A DNA stretch of 64,000 bases from Chthoniobacteraceae bacterium (GCA_028293625.1 JAQGOL010000030.1:310001-374000), one strand, 5' to 3'. Counted from the stretch's first letter, positions 1 to 9,279 are shown. Notes: a model not told the origin generated them from the sequence alone. A program made the numbers and translations.

Positions 1-2
1 GC

Positions 3-467
3 TACGTCGAGAGCGGCCGTGAAAACGAGTGGCCCGCTTACGCCGCTCAACGCGGATGGAATCCCAAGGAGTGGCCCGATTACGTGCAGGAACATCATCT
101 TAACCCGTTGCCCGAGGACGTTTTCGGCCAGGATAAAGTAGTTGTCCAGCTGGGCATTGCGATTATCGCAGGCTTGACCGGCTTTCTCACACTTGCCTAT
201 TGGAGCGTCCAAAGAAAACGTATCGTGCGCACCGACGAAGAAGCCGTCTATGCGCCGGCCGGCCAACGCGTTCCATTCCAGGCGATTACTGGTATCGGTA
301 AAAAGCGTTGGGACTCAAAAGGAATCGCCACGGTCCGCTATGAGCTCGATGGACGCAAAGGGGAATTTATCATTGATGATTACAAATTCGATGCCGAACC
401 CTCCCGGCAGATCCTAAAAGAGATCGAGGAGAAACTCCAAAGTCGGGACGACACGGCAGCCACGTAA
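3..467 (+). CDS. Hypothetical membrane protein, 5' end cut by window edge
   Basis: The frame is open from the first bases of the window to the TAA at 465-467, so the visible 154 codons are the C-terminal part of a longer protein. A GTG at 84 could start a 127-residue version, but the upstream codons (YVESGRENEWPAYAAQ) read like real protein. There is one hydrophobic segment (VVQLGIAIIAGLTGFLTLAY, encoded near 140-200), then a basic stop-transfer VQRKR and a soluble domain of about 75 residues rich in alternating beta-strand patterns. I do not recognise the family. It runs in the same direction as the next three genes and may form a unit with them. Confidence 0.7.
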   Translation, partial: YVESGRENEWPAYAAQRGWNPKEWPDYVQEHHLNPLPEDVFGQDKVVVQLGIAIIAGLTGFLTLAYWSVQRKRIVRTDEEAVYAPAGQRVPFQAITGIGKKRWDSKGIATVRYELDGRKGEFIIDDYKFDAEPSRQILKEIEEKLQSRDDTAAT

Positions 468-521
468 TTCAATCCCGGAGGAAGCTCCGTTTTCCCAAGC
501 CTCAACAAACGCCAAGCCCGT

Positions 522-1073
522 ATGCGTATTGTTCTGGTTTTTGCGGTTCTTTTCTCGCTTACCTTCGCCAGCGCACAAGAACCTGTCCGCCAGGTGCGAC
601 GCTCTCCGGATGGCCTCCACTTCGCTGGCTGGTTTGATCACGACGCCGGGGCGCCGTTTGGCTCGGTTCGCGCCATAGTCTTTCGCAGTGCAACCGATCC
701 TTACGACATCTTCTCTTTTGTCAGCATTCCGCGATACACTGAAGCCGCATGGAATCCCGCCTCAACCCGATGCGTGATCGCGGATGCCCCTGACAACGGG
801 GGGCCAAGGACGTGGCTGATTTACCAAAGCGGGCCAGGAAAGTGGGATTCCCGGAAATTGGATCCGTTTGCGACCGTGTATGCAGCTTTTGCCAAGTCCG
901 ACGTGCGTCATCTTTTTCGGCCATCGATCCTAAAGATCGAATGGCTTTCCGACGTGAAGGTTCGCTTTCGAGGCTACTGCAACACTGGCACCTATCTTTT
1001 CACCGTCGACACTGCTTTACCCGATAATCCGCCGGAGACAACAAAGCTTTCAGCCGAGTGGCTCGACGAGTAG
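522..1073 (+). CDS. Hypothetical exported protein
   Basis: This is a 183-residue protein with a clear signal peptide (MRIVLVFAVLFSLTFASAQ), probably cut after ASA. It is therefore periplasmic or outer-membrane bound. The mature part contains repeated short beta-type segments (SPDGLHFAGWFDH, WLIYQSGPGKWDSRKL) that resemble blades of a small propeller, but no named family can be assigned. It starts 54 bp after the previous gene and ends 37 bp before the next membrane gene, all on one strand. The function is unknown. Confidence 0.75.
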   Translation: MRIVLVFAVLFSLTFASAQEPVRQVRRSPDGLHFAGWFDHDAGAPFGSVRAIVFRSATDPYDIFSFVSIPRYTEAAWNPASTRCVIADAPDNGGPRTWLIYQSGPGKWDSRKLDPFATVYAAFAKSDVRHLFRPSILKIEWLSDVKVRFRGYCNTGTYLFTVDTALPDNPPETTKLSAEWLDE

Positions 1074-1110
1074 CCGCCTTGAGATTGGCGGATTGCAATA
1101 CAGACCGCAC

Positions 1111-1620
1111 ATGAACACTTCCTCCCCCCTGTTTAGGTTTCGGGCTGTAATGCTCCTATTTATAACGGGCCTGATCATCAGCGGCATTACCGCTTTCCCG
1201 CTCCTGGTCGAACTCAGGATTTTAACCAATCTGCTCGGCGTCGATTCCGCGCAAGGTCCGGACGGCTATACTGGGCTTACCTTCTGGATACTCACCGTTC
1301 AACACGGGCTTGAACAGACATATGCCATTTATCCTTGGCTGGCATACGGAACGGACTGGCTCGCGTTTGGTCATATTGTCATCGCCATGTTCTTTGTAGG
1401 CCCTCTGATCAATCCGCCTTCCGGCAGAGCCGTCATCTACTCCGGCATCGCGGCTTGCCTCGGCGTCATTCCTCTGGCCTTGATTTGCGGTCCGATTCGC
1501 GGGATCCCACTCTACTGGCGCCTGATTGATTGTTCATTTGGAGTTTTTGGGATACTCCCGCTGATCTACTCTCTCCGACTAATTCGACGAATCGAGCAGA
1601 CGTCGACGGCTACTTCATAA
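1111..1620 (+). CDS. Hypothetical four-helix inner-membrane protein
   Basis: The protein is 169 residues from the ATG at 1111; a TTG at 1093 would add six residues and is less likely. Four hydrophobic helices can be seen: FRAVMLLFITGLIISGITAF, LAFGHIVIAMFFVGPLI, VIYSGIAACLGVIPLALICG and a C-terminal GVFGILPLIYSLRLI. The C-terminus is basic and presumably cytoplasmic. I recognise no family or catalytic motif. Position and direction suggest co-transcription with the two genes before it. Confidence 0.75.
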   Translation: MNTSSPLFRFRAVMLLFITGLIISGITAFPLLVELRILTNLLGVDSAQGPDGYTGLTFWILTVQHGLEQTYAIYPWLAYGTDWLAFGHIVIAMFFVGPLINPPSGRAVIYSGIAACLGVIPLALICGPIRGIPLYWRLIDCSFGVFGILPLIYSLRLIRRIEQTSTATS

Positions 1621-1680
1621 ACCGCCAAATAGCCCGGCGTTCCTTGCGGCGCCGCCGGCCAACCTAACGCTTCTCCCAGG

Positions 1681-4600
1681 ATGAACCATTTACAGCGCAA
1701 TTTCTCCGGTCTGCTTCTGGCACCTTTCATCTTCCTATTCGGTCACGACGATTGCGGCGCCATCGGGGTTCCGGTTACCTATCAATTGCCTGTGAATGAA
1801 GGTGCCAAAACCTATCTGGTCTCGCTCGCAATCGTGGATTCAAAAAATCCTGACTGGATCATCAGCACTTTTGTAGCCGGCGCGGCGCGAACGGTAACGT
1901 TGGAAAACCAGGGCAGGTTTACCGAAACCTGGGATGGATTGGATGAAAACTTCATGCCGGCGGCGCCTGGCGATTACGCGCTAAAAGGAATCTATTCACC
2001 GGCAAAACAGTGGCGGGTGGATGGCGAGTGGCACGCCATTACACCGCGCTTCGCCGGCGGCGTTTCCCCGTGGCTGCCTTCGCCCGAACAATGGGATCGT
2101 CCGGTCCTCTTCGGTGGCGACCCGGTCAACGCGCCCCTGGCCGATGTAGCGGTCGGACCGAATGGTGTAGCGGTCTTCTACTACGAGTATCTGGAAAACG
2201 GCACCAATTGCCCCATGTTCGATTTGAAGAAGCCGGTCGATTATGGGCAATTCATGCGCGCCTTTGGGTCCGGTGGAGCGGGTGGCGGATCGTGCGTCGC
2301 AACCGACGGGAAAAATGTCTGGGCATTTAGCACCGATGGCGGCCCCAAGTATGTCTATCGAGCCGACGGAAAATCATTTGGAAAAAGCCCAACCGCCAAT
2401 CGCACGAATGGTTATCTGCCTGAAGGCTGGGTGACAGCAATGGCGGTTTCAAGCAACTCAGAAACCTCGAAGGCGTATCTCTATGTGGCGCAACGAGGTC
2501 GGATCGAAACAAAAGGGCCGCATGATTTTGCTGAAAGCCGCGCTGAGTTCGTCGACACGATTACAATTCACGCCGGCGAAGATGGCACTCTTCTCGATAG
2601 AATCCCACTTCCACGCCCACAGGCATTGGCAGTGCAACATAATAGACTTTACGCGCTTCATGCCGGCGGCACGGCGGTCAGTGCCATGGAACTCAAAAAC
2701 GGATTGCCTATTGGCAATTGGCACCGGCTCTTTGATGTGCCATCACAAATCACGGCGGCGGACCTGGAAGTTGATCGAGGAGGTCGCCTCTATTTGAGCG
2801 ACAGACACGCCAACAAGGTATTCCAACTGGACGCCGGCGGCCTTGTACTACGTACTTTTGGACGGCTCGACCGCCAAACGCCCGGCAATTATGATCCGGA
2901 GACACTGATGGAACCCGGAAAGCTCGCCACATGGACCGACGCGCAAGGTAAAGAGCGGCTCATTATTGTCGAATGCGCCGGCCCCAATCGTGTGAGCGAA
3001 TGGAGCGCCGACGAAGGGAAACTCCTGCGCGAATTCCCTACGTATCAAACCAAATGCAATAACGGTTATGCGGTCGATCCGGACGATACTTCCCTCATCT
3101 ATCTGCCCGGACAGGGAGATTGGCTGACGCGCTATAAAGTTAACTTTGAAAGCCGCGAATGGAAGGTGGACGCCGTCTGGCCCGGCGTCGAGAGCGGCGA
3201 GCGCAATGGATTGTCCAAACCAGTCGCCATCCGCGCCAATGGCCAGCTCTATCTTGCAAGCGAGAAAAGCCTCGCCATCTATCGGCTCGCAAAAGATGGC
3301 TGGATACAATCCGCCGGGCTTATCCAAAAGGGCAAAGACGCTTTTTTCTGGAACGACGCCAATGGCAACGGGCAGATGGAGAAGGAGGAAATGCGGCCCT
3401 GCGGCCTGCCCGCCGGAGTCATTACTTATCACGGGCAAAAGTGGCTTCCCGACTTCTCCTATATCGCGCCGGCTCAAGGTGGGAAAGATGTCTGGCGGCT
3501 CGCTCCCGAGGGATTCGATGTAAACGGCAACCCGATTTTCAATGAATGGAAAAAGACGCTGACTGACCCGATTTTTGAAGCAAGAGCAGCTGGCATGGCG
3601 GATGCCGTTCACGGTGGGAACGAGCTATCGGATGACTTCAGCAGCGACTGGATGCAGTCCGATGGCTCGATGGCGGACGGCTTCTACGTGCAGGCAAGGG
3701 GTAAAGGGTTCGATGCCAACCACGGTGCGCAGCATAAAATCTCCCGCTACGTGCCCGATGGAACGGGCGGCTATCGCTTGAAGTGGCGCGTTGGCCGGAG
3801 TGTGCTTCAGGGGAGCGGCCTTCCCGGCGAACTCCAGGGCGGCATGCGTCTATTTAAACCGCTCAACGGGCTGCTTACCATAGTGGACCAGACCCGAAGC
3901 GGGCTGCTTCTATATACCAATGAAGGTATTTATGTCGACACGCTCTTTCCGGAAAGCAGCAAGCCGAATGTGGGCATCTATGCACAACCCGGCGAGTTCT
4001 TCGCGGGAACCCTTTTTGGAAACCAAGCCACCGGAAAAATCTACTATGGTTCCGGGAAATACACACCGCTTCTATATGAAATGGAGGGCTGGTCACTGAC
4101 TGAAAACCCCGTGCTCCCGCTGACAACCCTTCAGAAAAAAGTAACGATCACCTCGGCGCAAATCGCTGTCCCTCCGGAAATGGCCATCAGCCTGCGTGGC
4201 GGCGCCGGCAAGGCCCGTGTGGTGCGATTCTCTCCCGCTCTTGGCGGCGCCGCACTGGATGGTTCATTGATCGGATGGGAGGCCACCGATCCCGTCGAGT
4301 TTTCCTCGGGATCCAAGCGCTCCGTTGAAGTGCGGTGCCTATACGATCCCGATCATCTTTTCCTGCGCTGGCATGTGCGCCTTGGCAGCACTTTCGCACC
4401 GGCAACACTCCCGCCACTGGAACGCCTTTTCACACACGATCAAGGTTCTGATACGGTTGGCTTCTACATCCAAGGCGACGTGGGGGCCGCTCCCCATGGT
4501 CCCGCCACCGGACGACCCGGCGATGCGCGCTTTGTCTTTGGACTCTTTAAAAACGGCGATGCCATCCAACCTGCCGCGGCGGCCCTTTACCCCTTCTGGG

Positions 4601-5526
4601 AAGGAAAAGACGCCCGGCCTCAGACTTATCGCACGCCGGTTGGTGAAGCCTCATTCGCCCATGTTGATGCGATCACTGGTTTAAAGTCAGGCTATGCGCT
4701 TGATGCAGATGGCCAGGGATTTGTCCTAACCGTCGCCCTCCCGCGCACTGCCATTCCCTCATTAAAAACGGCGTTTGGCAGCGATTTAAGGACATTGGCA
4801 AACTTTGATGCCAATCTTGGCGGTCACGACAAATTTTGGTGGGCTAACACCGATGGTTCGGCCAATCGGGAGACTTATGATGAACCGAGCGAAGCCCGCC
4901 TTTATACCGGTTCATGGGCGCCACTATTATTTCAAGGCATCGATGATGGCGTCACTATTCGCAACTGGCTGTTGCTTGGCCCTTTTGGCGGGCCTGGCGC
5001 GGAGAAATTTAGCTATGATCCCCGTAATAAGGAGGAAGTAAAAAAATTCTACGAAGACGCGGTCTATCCACCCGACGATGGCAAGGTTGATCCCAAAGCC
5101 CTTTTTGAAGGGAGTGCAATTGCGGGCTACTGGAAAAACAATGGCAAGCTGCATTGGACCCCGGCGTCGATCGCAGATCTTGACAGTCGAGTCACCGTGG
5201 GCGGCGGCTCACAGCTATTCTACGGCACCACCTGGATTTATGCGCCCGATCCAACGGACTTGGAGTTCGCCTTCCAAAGTCATCCAATGACCTATCTGCG
5301 CTGGTTCCTGAACCGGCAACAAATCGTCGTGGACGACAAGGATTACAAAGGCGCTGACAATCGGCCAGTGGCAGTGCGCGCGGTCACTCTTAACCAGGGA
5401 TGGAACCAGGTGCAATACCGAGGCTATGCGGTTGGCTACCCCCCATTTCGGGTCGGCCTCGTACTAAAAGCGCCGCCTGCCAAACTTTGGCCTTTACGGT
5501 TTTCCATAACACCGGATGGGCGATAG
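1681..5526 (+). CDS. Large secreted propeller / CBM9-like protein
   Basis: This is a 1281-residue protein with an N-terminal signal-like segment (LLLAPFIFLFG). Domains read in order. An FlgD-type Ig-like module (about 30-105) contains the typical GRFTETWDGLDENFMPAAPGDY turn. A long propeller-like region (about 130-850) includes an NHL-like stretch with DRHANKVFQLD. It carries an EF-hand-like calcium loop DANGNGQMEKEE near residue 557. A CBM9/DOMON-like sandwich (about 860-1070) includes VEVRCLYDPDHLFLRWHV. A C-terminal sandwich begins near NWLLLGPFGG. No catalytic residues can be assigned. A surface polysaccharide-binding or processing role is an inference from the carbohydrate-binding-type fold. 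The start is the only ATG before the signal segment. Confidence 0.8.
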   Translation: MNHLQRNFSGLLLAPFIFLFGHDDCGAIGVPVTYQLPVNEGAKTYLVSLAIVDSKNPDWIISTFVAGAARTVTLENQGRFTETWDGLDENFMPAAPGDYALKGIYSPAKQWRVDGEWHAITPRFAGGVSPWLPSPEQWDRPVLFGGDPVNAPLADVAVGPNGVAVFYYEYLENGTNCPMFDLKKPVDYGQFMRAFGSGGAGGGSCVATDGKNVWAFSTDGGPKYVYRADGKSFGKSPTANRTNGYLPEGWVTAMAVSSNSETSKAYLYVAQRGRIETKGPHDFAESRAEFVDTITIHAGEDGTLLDRIPLPRPQALAVQHNRLYALHAGGTAVSAMELKNGLPIGNWHRLFDVPSQITAADLEVDRGGRLYLSDRHANKVFQLDAGGLVLRTFGRLDRQTPGNYDPETLMEPGKLATWTDAQGKERLIIVECAGPNRVSEWSADEGKLLREFPTYQTKCNNGYAVDPDDTSLIYLPGQGDWLTRYKVNFESREWKVDAVWPGVESGERNGLSKPVAIRANGQLYLASEKSLAIYRLAKDGWIQSAGLIQKGKDAFFWNDANGNGQMEKEEMRPCGLPAGVITYHGQKWLPDFSYIAPAQGGKDVWRLAPEGFDVNGNPIFNEWKKTLTDPIFEARAAGMADAVHGGNELSDDFSSDWMQSDGSMADGFYVQARGKGFDANHGAQHKISRYVPDGTGGYRLKWRVGRSVLQGSGLPGELQGGMRLFKPLNGLLTIVDQTRSGLLLYTNEGIYVDTLFPESSKPNVGIYAQPGEFFAGTLFGNQATGKIYYGSGKYTPLLYEMEGWSLTENPVLPLTTLQKKVTITSAQIAVPPEMAISLRGGAGKARVVRFSPALGGAALDGSLIGWEATDPVEFSSGSKRSVEVRCLYDPDHLFLRWHVRLGSTFAPATLPPLERLFTHDQGSDTVGFYIQGDVGAAPHGPATGRPGDARFVFGLFKNGDAIQPAAAALYPFWEGKDARPQTYRTPVGEASFAHVDAITGLKSGYALDADGQGFVLTVALPRTAIPSLKTAFGSDLRTLANFDANLGGHDKFWWANTDGSANRETYDEPSEARLYTGSWAPLLFQGIDDGVTIRNWLLLGPFGGPGAEKFSYDPRNKEEVKKFYEDAVYPPDDGKVDPKALFEGSAIAGYWKNNGKLHWTPASIADLDSRVTVGGGSQLFYGTTWIYAPDPTDLEFAFQSHPMTYLRWFLNRQQIVVDDKDYKGADNRPVAVRAVTLNQGWNQVQYRGYAVGYPPFRVGLVLKAPPAKLWPLRFSITPDGR

Positions 5527-5565
5527 GACCGCGGGCAAGCTGTAGTCCGCCTTATCCGCACTTGC

Positions 5566-6477
5566 TCAAAAAAGCTCGCCTTGCGCGACTGTAGTTAGAT
5601 TGGCCGCTTCGGATTCAACTTCAGCCAAAAGCGATTTGAATTCGCACTTCGCCAGCGCCGCCACGAGCTCAGGATAACGCGGAGCAATAAGTAGCTTCTC
5701 AAGTTCCATAGGCACCGGCAAATCAAGATCCAAACGCACCATTTCCCTATTCTGGGAAATTTGCTCGCGTGCGGCTTTGATTTTCTCCCGAATTCTTTCA
5801 TTCTTCACAATGTCAGGATCGGCCAGGATAGCATCGAGACTTCCGTGCGCTTTGATGAGGGCGGATGCGTTTTTTGGACCAAGCCCGTTAACTCCGGGAA
5901 TGTTGTCCGCGGAATCGCCGATCAAACTGAGAACTTCGCCAATCTGTTCCGGCTCGACCCCCCATTTGGCCCGAACCGTGGAGGCGCCCAATAAGGCGTG
6001 TGTATCTTTAGGAGAAACAAGATCGGTTTTCGCGGTGGAATAAACGGTGACCTTCTCATCGACGAGTTGGAAGAGATCCTTGTCGTTGGTCGCGAGAACG
6101 ATCTGGTGGCCCAGGCTCCGGGCCATGCAGGTATAGGTGGCCATCAGATCGTCTGCTTCAGTTTCCGGCAAACCGAGGCTGGCTAATCCCAGGAGCGGAA
6201 CAATTTCCTGAATTTTCTGAAGCTGAGGGCGCATCAACTCGGGCATTTCGGCCCTTTGTTCTTTGTAGGCGGGCTGAAGCTCCGAACGCCGCCTGGGAAT
6301 TCCCATATCCCAGATCACGGCAGCCAAATCGGGTTGCAAATCCTTCAACATCCGGCGCACGGTTTTTATGAAACCATAGATCGCGTTAGTCGGTTCTCCG
6401 CGCGAGTTGCTCAGTTCGCGGATCGCGAAAAAAGAGCGGTAAACATAGTAGTGGCCATCAATGAGAAGCAATTTCAC
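5566..6477 (-). CDS. Stand-alone 5'-3' exonuclease (PolA N-domain type)
   Basis: This 303-residue protein matches the 5' nuclease domain of DNA polymerase I, without the polymerase. Metal-binding acidic motifs are present: LLIDGHYYVYRSF, VIWDMG, ETEADDLMA, TNDKDLFQLV and GDSADNIPGVNGLGPKNASALI, the last being the helix-hairpin-helix clamp. It removes flaps and RNA primers in replication and repair. The start is a GTG at 6477. It lies 95 bp after dinB on the same strand, so it is probably the third gene of the lexA-dinB transcript. That would make it DNA-damage inducible (inference). Confidence 0.9.
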   Translation of the reverse strand: MKLLLIDGHYYVYRSFFAIRELSNSRGEPTNAIYGFIKTVRRMLKDLQPDLAAVIWDMGIPRRRSELQPAYKEQRAEMPELMRPQLQKIQEIVPLLGLASLGLPETEADDLMATYTCMARSLGHQIVLATNDKDLFQLVDEKVTVYSTAKTDLVSPKDTHALLGASTVRAKWGVEPEQIGEVLSLIGDSADNIPGVNGLGPKNASALIKAHGSLDAILADPDIVKNERIREKIKAAREQISQNREMVRLDLDLPVPMELEKLLIAPRYPELVAALAKCEFKSLLAEVESEAANLTTVAQGELF

Positions 6478-6572
6478 ACAGAAACCGTAACCGCGCGCCG
6501 GCGCAAAAGGAAGCAGTGCGACGGGATCAAACCGTTAGCCCGTTAATAAATCAGGGCCGCGGCAGCCTGCGC

Positions 6573-7727
6573 TCACTCCCGGTGACGTGGCAGCGAGTGT
6601 GCGCGCATGATCGGAAGCGAACGGGCGCGCATCGCGTCGAGCAAATGGGCGGCTTGTTTCTGTTTAAATCGCTTCGCGTCCATCGGGTCGAGCAACAGTT
6701 CGCCTTGGATATTCGGATCAACAATGTTGGTCAAACGAAGCCCGGCGAGGCGCAGACTTGCTCGCCGGCTCCATGTCTCCCGAATAAGACGCGGCAGTAG
6801 CGGGTAGACGTCTGTCTCCAGGTCCGTTGGCGTCGGCAAGGTGATGCCGTGGGTAACATCGCTCATATCACTGTAACGCAATGTGATTGTCACTGTCCGG
6901 ATCGCCTTCAGGTCGCGCCGCACCTTGCTCATGAGCTCATCGGCCATGGTGATGAGCGTGCCCAGCACAAACGCCTTGTCAGTCACATTCCCCTCAAAGG
7001 TTTCCTGCATCCCATACGACTTCGCATCGCAAGGGTCGATATCGAGCGGGCGCGGGTCGATGCCGCGCGAGTAAAGCTGGAGCTGGGCGGCGTAGTTTCC
7101 GGCTACTTGAGCGAGAAATTCAAGCGGCGCCTCGGCTACTTGCGCAATGAAATGCAGCCCGACCGCCCGCAGGCGTGCTCCCAGAATTGTTCCCACCCCG
7201 GGCAGCCAATGACTGCCCAGCGGCGCCAGAAAGCCGCGCTCGGTCCCAGCCGGAACTTCCACAATAGCGTTTGGTTTACGCAGCTTTGAAGCAATCTGCG
7301 AGATGAGTTTATTGATTCCAATCCCAAGCGAGACTGTGATTCCCAACTCCATGGCAATTCTTTGCTGAAGAGCTTCCGCGGCCGCCCGTGGTGAAATCTG
7401 CCGGTTTCCGCCGACGTCAAAATACCCTTCATCAATGGAGGCGCGTTCAATCCACGGAGTCAATTGCTCGGCGAACCCGAACATTCGCTCCGAGTAAACG
7501 CGATACTTGGAAAAGTCGCCCCTTACTATAATCAGATGCGGACAGACCTGCATGGCACGGGCTGAAGGCATCGGCGTATAAACGCCCCATTTCCGCGCTT
7601 CGTATGTGGCGCTCGCAATGATGCCTCGTTGCCTACCCCCCACCGCCATTGCTTTGCCTCGCAATTCCGGGTGCTCCGCCTGCTCCACAGAGGCAAAAAA
7701 CGCGTCAGCATCAAGATGAATGATCAT
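6573..7727 (-). CDS. dinB: DNA polymerase IV (Y-family translesion polymerase)
   Basis: The protein is 384 residues. It starts with the Y-family palm motif MIIHLDADAFFASVEQ and carries the second catalytic motif ASIDEGYFDV, then the fingers, helix-hairpin-helix thumb (LPGVGTILGARL) and little-finger domain. It copies damaged templates with low fidelity. The length is slightly above the usual 350. The C-terminus (about 350-384) is basic and variable and lacks an obvious clamp-binding QxxLxLF motif. It begins 22 bp after the lexA stop, so co-transcription under the LexA box at 8364-8377 is very likely. Confidence 0.95.
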   Translation of the reverse strand: MIIHLDADAFFASVEQAEHPELRGKAMAVGGRQRGIIASATYEARKWGVYTPMPSARAMQVCPHLIIVRGDFSKYRVYSERMFGFAEQLTPWIERASIDEGYFDVGGNRQISPRAAAEALQQRIAMELGITVSLGIGINKLISQIASKLRKPNAIVEVPAGTERGFLAPLGSHWLPGVGTILGARLRAVGLHFIAQVAEAPLEFLAQVAGNYAAQLQLYSRGIDPRPLDIDPCDAKSYGMQETFEGNVTDKAFVLGTLITMADELMSKVRRDLKAIRTVTITLRYSDMSDVTHGITLPTPTDLETDVYPLLPRLIRETWSRRASLRLAGLRLTNIVDPNIQGELLLDPMDAKRFKQKQAAHLLDAMRARSLPIMRAHSLPRHRE

Positions 7728-7749
7728 TGCGACGCGTCCATTTTGAGCA

Positions 7750-8364
7750 CTAACGGAACTTGCGGATCAGAGCCACCACGACGCCTTGCACCAAAAGTTC
7801 GCGAACGGGCGTCAGGTCGGGGTAAAGCGAATTTTCGGCCCTGAGGAAAGGACGTCCTCGTTCGAGGACGTAACGTTTCAGAGTGGTTTCCCCATCAATC
7901 AGCGCCGCGACCACATCGCCGCTTCGTGGTTCACGATGCTCGAGAATGACCAGATCGCCGTGATTAATCTGGGCGCCTTCCATTGAATCGCCTCGCACTT
8001 TGAGCGCGAACACCGCCGCTTTGCGGCTGATTCCACTTGTCCCTGAATCGACGGAGATCACCCCAACGCTTTCTTCTTCCACCGCCTCGGCCATGCCGGC
8101 GGCGATCTGGCCATAGATAGGAATGTCAACGATCGACTCGCGTTTCAGCTCCGAGACGATTGAAACGGCGCGCGCCTTGCCTGCCTGCCGCTGGATAACT
8201 CCTTTGCGCTCAAGGGCTCGAAGGTGATTAACGGCGGCTGTCTGGCTGGCAAATCCAAAGTGCTCCTGAATTTCCCGAGTCGATGGAACCACGCCGCTCC
8301 GTGAGTGCGCCTCCTTGATAAACTCAAGAACTTGTTGCTGCCGCGAAGTAAGATCAAAACTCAT
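7750..8364 (-). CDS. lexA: SOS repressor LexA
   Basis: This is a 204-residue repressor-protease. The N-terminal winged helix opens with LTSRQQQVLEFI and has the recognition helix SQTAAVNHLRALERKG. The self-cleavage bond is Ala89-Gly90 in GQIAAGMAEA. Catalytic Ser127 lies in GDSMEGA and Lys163 in GETTLKRY, all in standard order. It represses DNA-damage genes until RecA filaments trigger cleavage. The ATG at 8364 is the only possible start, because upstream ATGs run into stops at once. It has no Shine-Dalgarno sequence, and the operator palindrome overlaps this ATG. It is the first gene of lexA-dinB-exonuclease. Confidence 0.96.
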   Translation of the reverse strand: MSFDLTSRQQQVLEFIKEAHSRSGVVPSTREIQEHFGFASQTAAVNHLRALERKGVIQRQAGKARAVSIVSELKRESIVDIPIYGQIAAGMAEAVEEESVGVISVDSGTSGISRKAAVFALKVRGDSMEGAQINHGDLVILEHREPRSGDVVAALIDGETTLKRYVLERGRPFLRAENSLYPDLTPVRELLVQGVVVALIRKFR

Positions 8365-8377
8365 GTTCTAGTGAACA
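8364..8377. promoter_or_regulatory. LexA box over the lexA start codon
   Basis: The sequence TGTTC-TAGT-GAACA is a perfect 5+5 palindrome with a 4-bp spacer. It equals the motif reported for Verrucomicrobia LexA. The first T of the palindrome is the complement of the A of the lexA ATG, so operator and initiation codon share a base. This predicts autorepression by blocking transcription start or early elongation. Confidence 0.85.
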
Positions 8378-8488
8378 TTAAGAACCCATAGACCGGGGAA
8401 AAACTCAAACACCACCTTCAATTTTTTTCGCTCAACGGAGCGCACCTGCCGGAACGCAGGCACCGGGTAATTCCCTCTCATTTTCCCT

Positions 8489-8516
8489 TTGCACATCGCC
8501 GTTCCCTCTTTGTAAT
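8489..8516 (+). promoter_or_regulatory. Putative sigma70-type promoter of the nucleotidyltransferase gene
   Basis: TTGCAC at 8489-8494 and TGTAAT at 8511-8516 are separated by 16 bp. The ATG at 8524 follows the -10 box by only 7 bp, so a transcript from here would be leaderless or nearly so. No Shine-Dalgarno sequence is present, which agrees. The call rests on hexamer matching only. Confidence 0.35.
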
Positions 8517-8523
8517 CAAAACC

Positions 8524-9279
8524 ATGAATATCCTCATTCTTGCCGCCGGCTACGCGACGCGCCTTTATCCTCTCACCGAGAACAAAGCCAAGCCGCTCTT
8601 GGAAGTAGCCGGAAAGCCGATGCTTGAATGGGTGATCGATAATCTCGCTCCAATTGACGGGATTGAGAAAGTCTACGTGGTGACCAACAGCAAATTCGCC
8701 GCGGCATTTCAAGCTTGGGCCGACTCGTACAACGCTGAACATCCCAAGCTTTGTTTCGAAATTATCAATGACGGCTCTAGTAGCGACACCGACAAACTCG
8801 GCGCCATCGGGGATATCAATCTGGTAGTCAATCGGGCCAATCTTGCCAACTCAGACCTGATCGTTGTTGCCGGCGATAACCTTTTCTCCCAAAGCCTCGA
8901 AGAATTTGGTCGATTCTGCCGGGAAAAAAACCAGCCCGTCCTTGGCGTCTACGACGTTGGAACCGTGGCGGAAGCGAAAAAATACGGAGTGATCGCCGTG
9001 GACGGGAAGGGTGAGATCACCAGTTTTGAAGAAAAACCGGCTGACCCGAAAAGCACCCTGATTGGGATCGCGCTTTATTATTACCCGGCCGCGACGGTCT
9101 CAACATTTGCAACTTACCTGGAGGAAGGCAACAATCCCGACCAACCCGGCCGCTTTGTACAGTGGCTATACCCGCGCACCGCAGTCCAGACCTGGACCGT
9201 GCCCGGCACCTGGTTTGACGTCGGAAGCAAAGAAACTCTCGCTGAAGCAAACCGCATCTTTGTCCAGTTCAACGATTAG
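8524..9279 (+). CDS. Sugar-phosphate nucleotidyltransferase
   Basis: This 251-residue protein belongs to the NTP_transferase family (glucose-1-phosphate thymidylyl-/uridylyltransferase type). The nucleotide-binding signature is LAAGYATRLYPLTENKAKPL, with the Gly-rich loop, Arg and Lys. The metal/sugar motif is VVAGDNLF. SFEEKP and the late GTWFDVGSKETL match the active-site lid. It would make an NDP-sugar for cell-surface glycans; the exact sugar cannot be read from sequence. It lacks the C-terminal left-handed helix of bifunctional enzymes. It is divergent from lexA and is followed after 33 bp by a methyltransferase. Confidence 0.88.
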   Translation: MNILILAAGYATRLYPLTENKAKPLLEVAGKPMLEWVIDNLAPIDGIEKVYVVTNSKFAAAFQAWADSYNAEHPKLCFEIINDGSSSDTDKLGAIGDINLVVNRANLANSDLIVVAGDNLFSQSLEEFGRFCREKNQPVLGVYDVGTVAEAKKYGVIAVDGKGEITSFEEKPADPKSTLIGIALYYYPAATVSTFATYLEEGNNPDQPGRFVQWLYPRTAVQTWTVPGTWFDVGSKETLAEANRIFVQFND

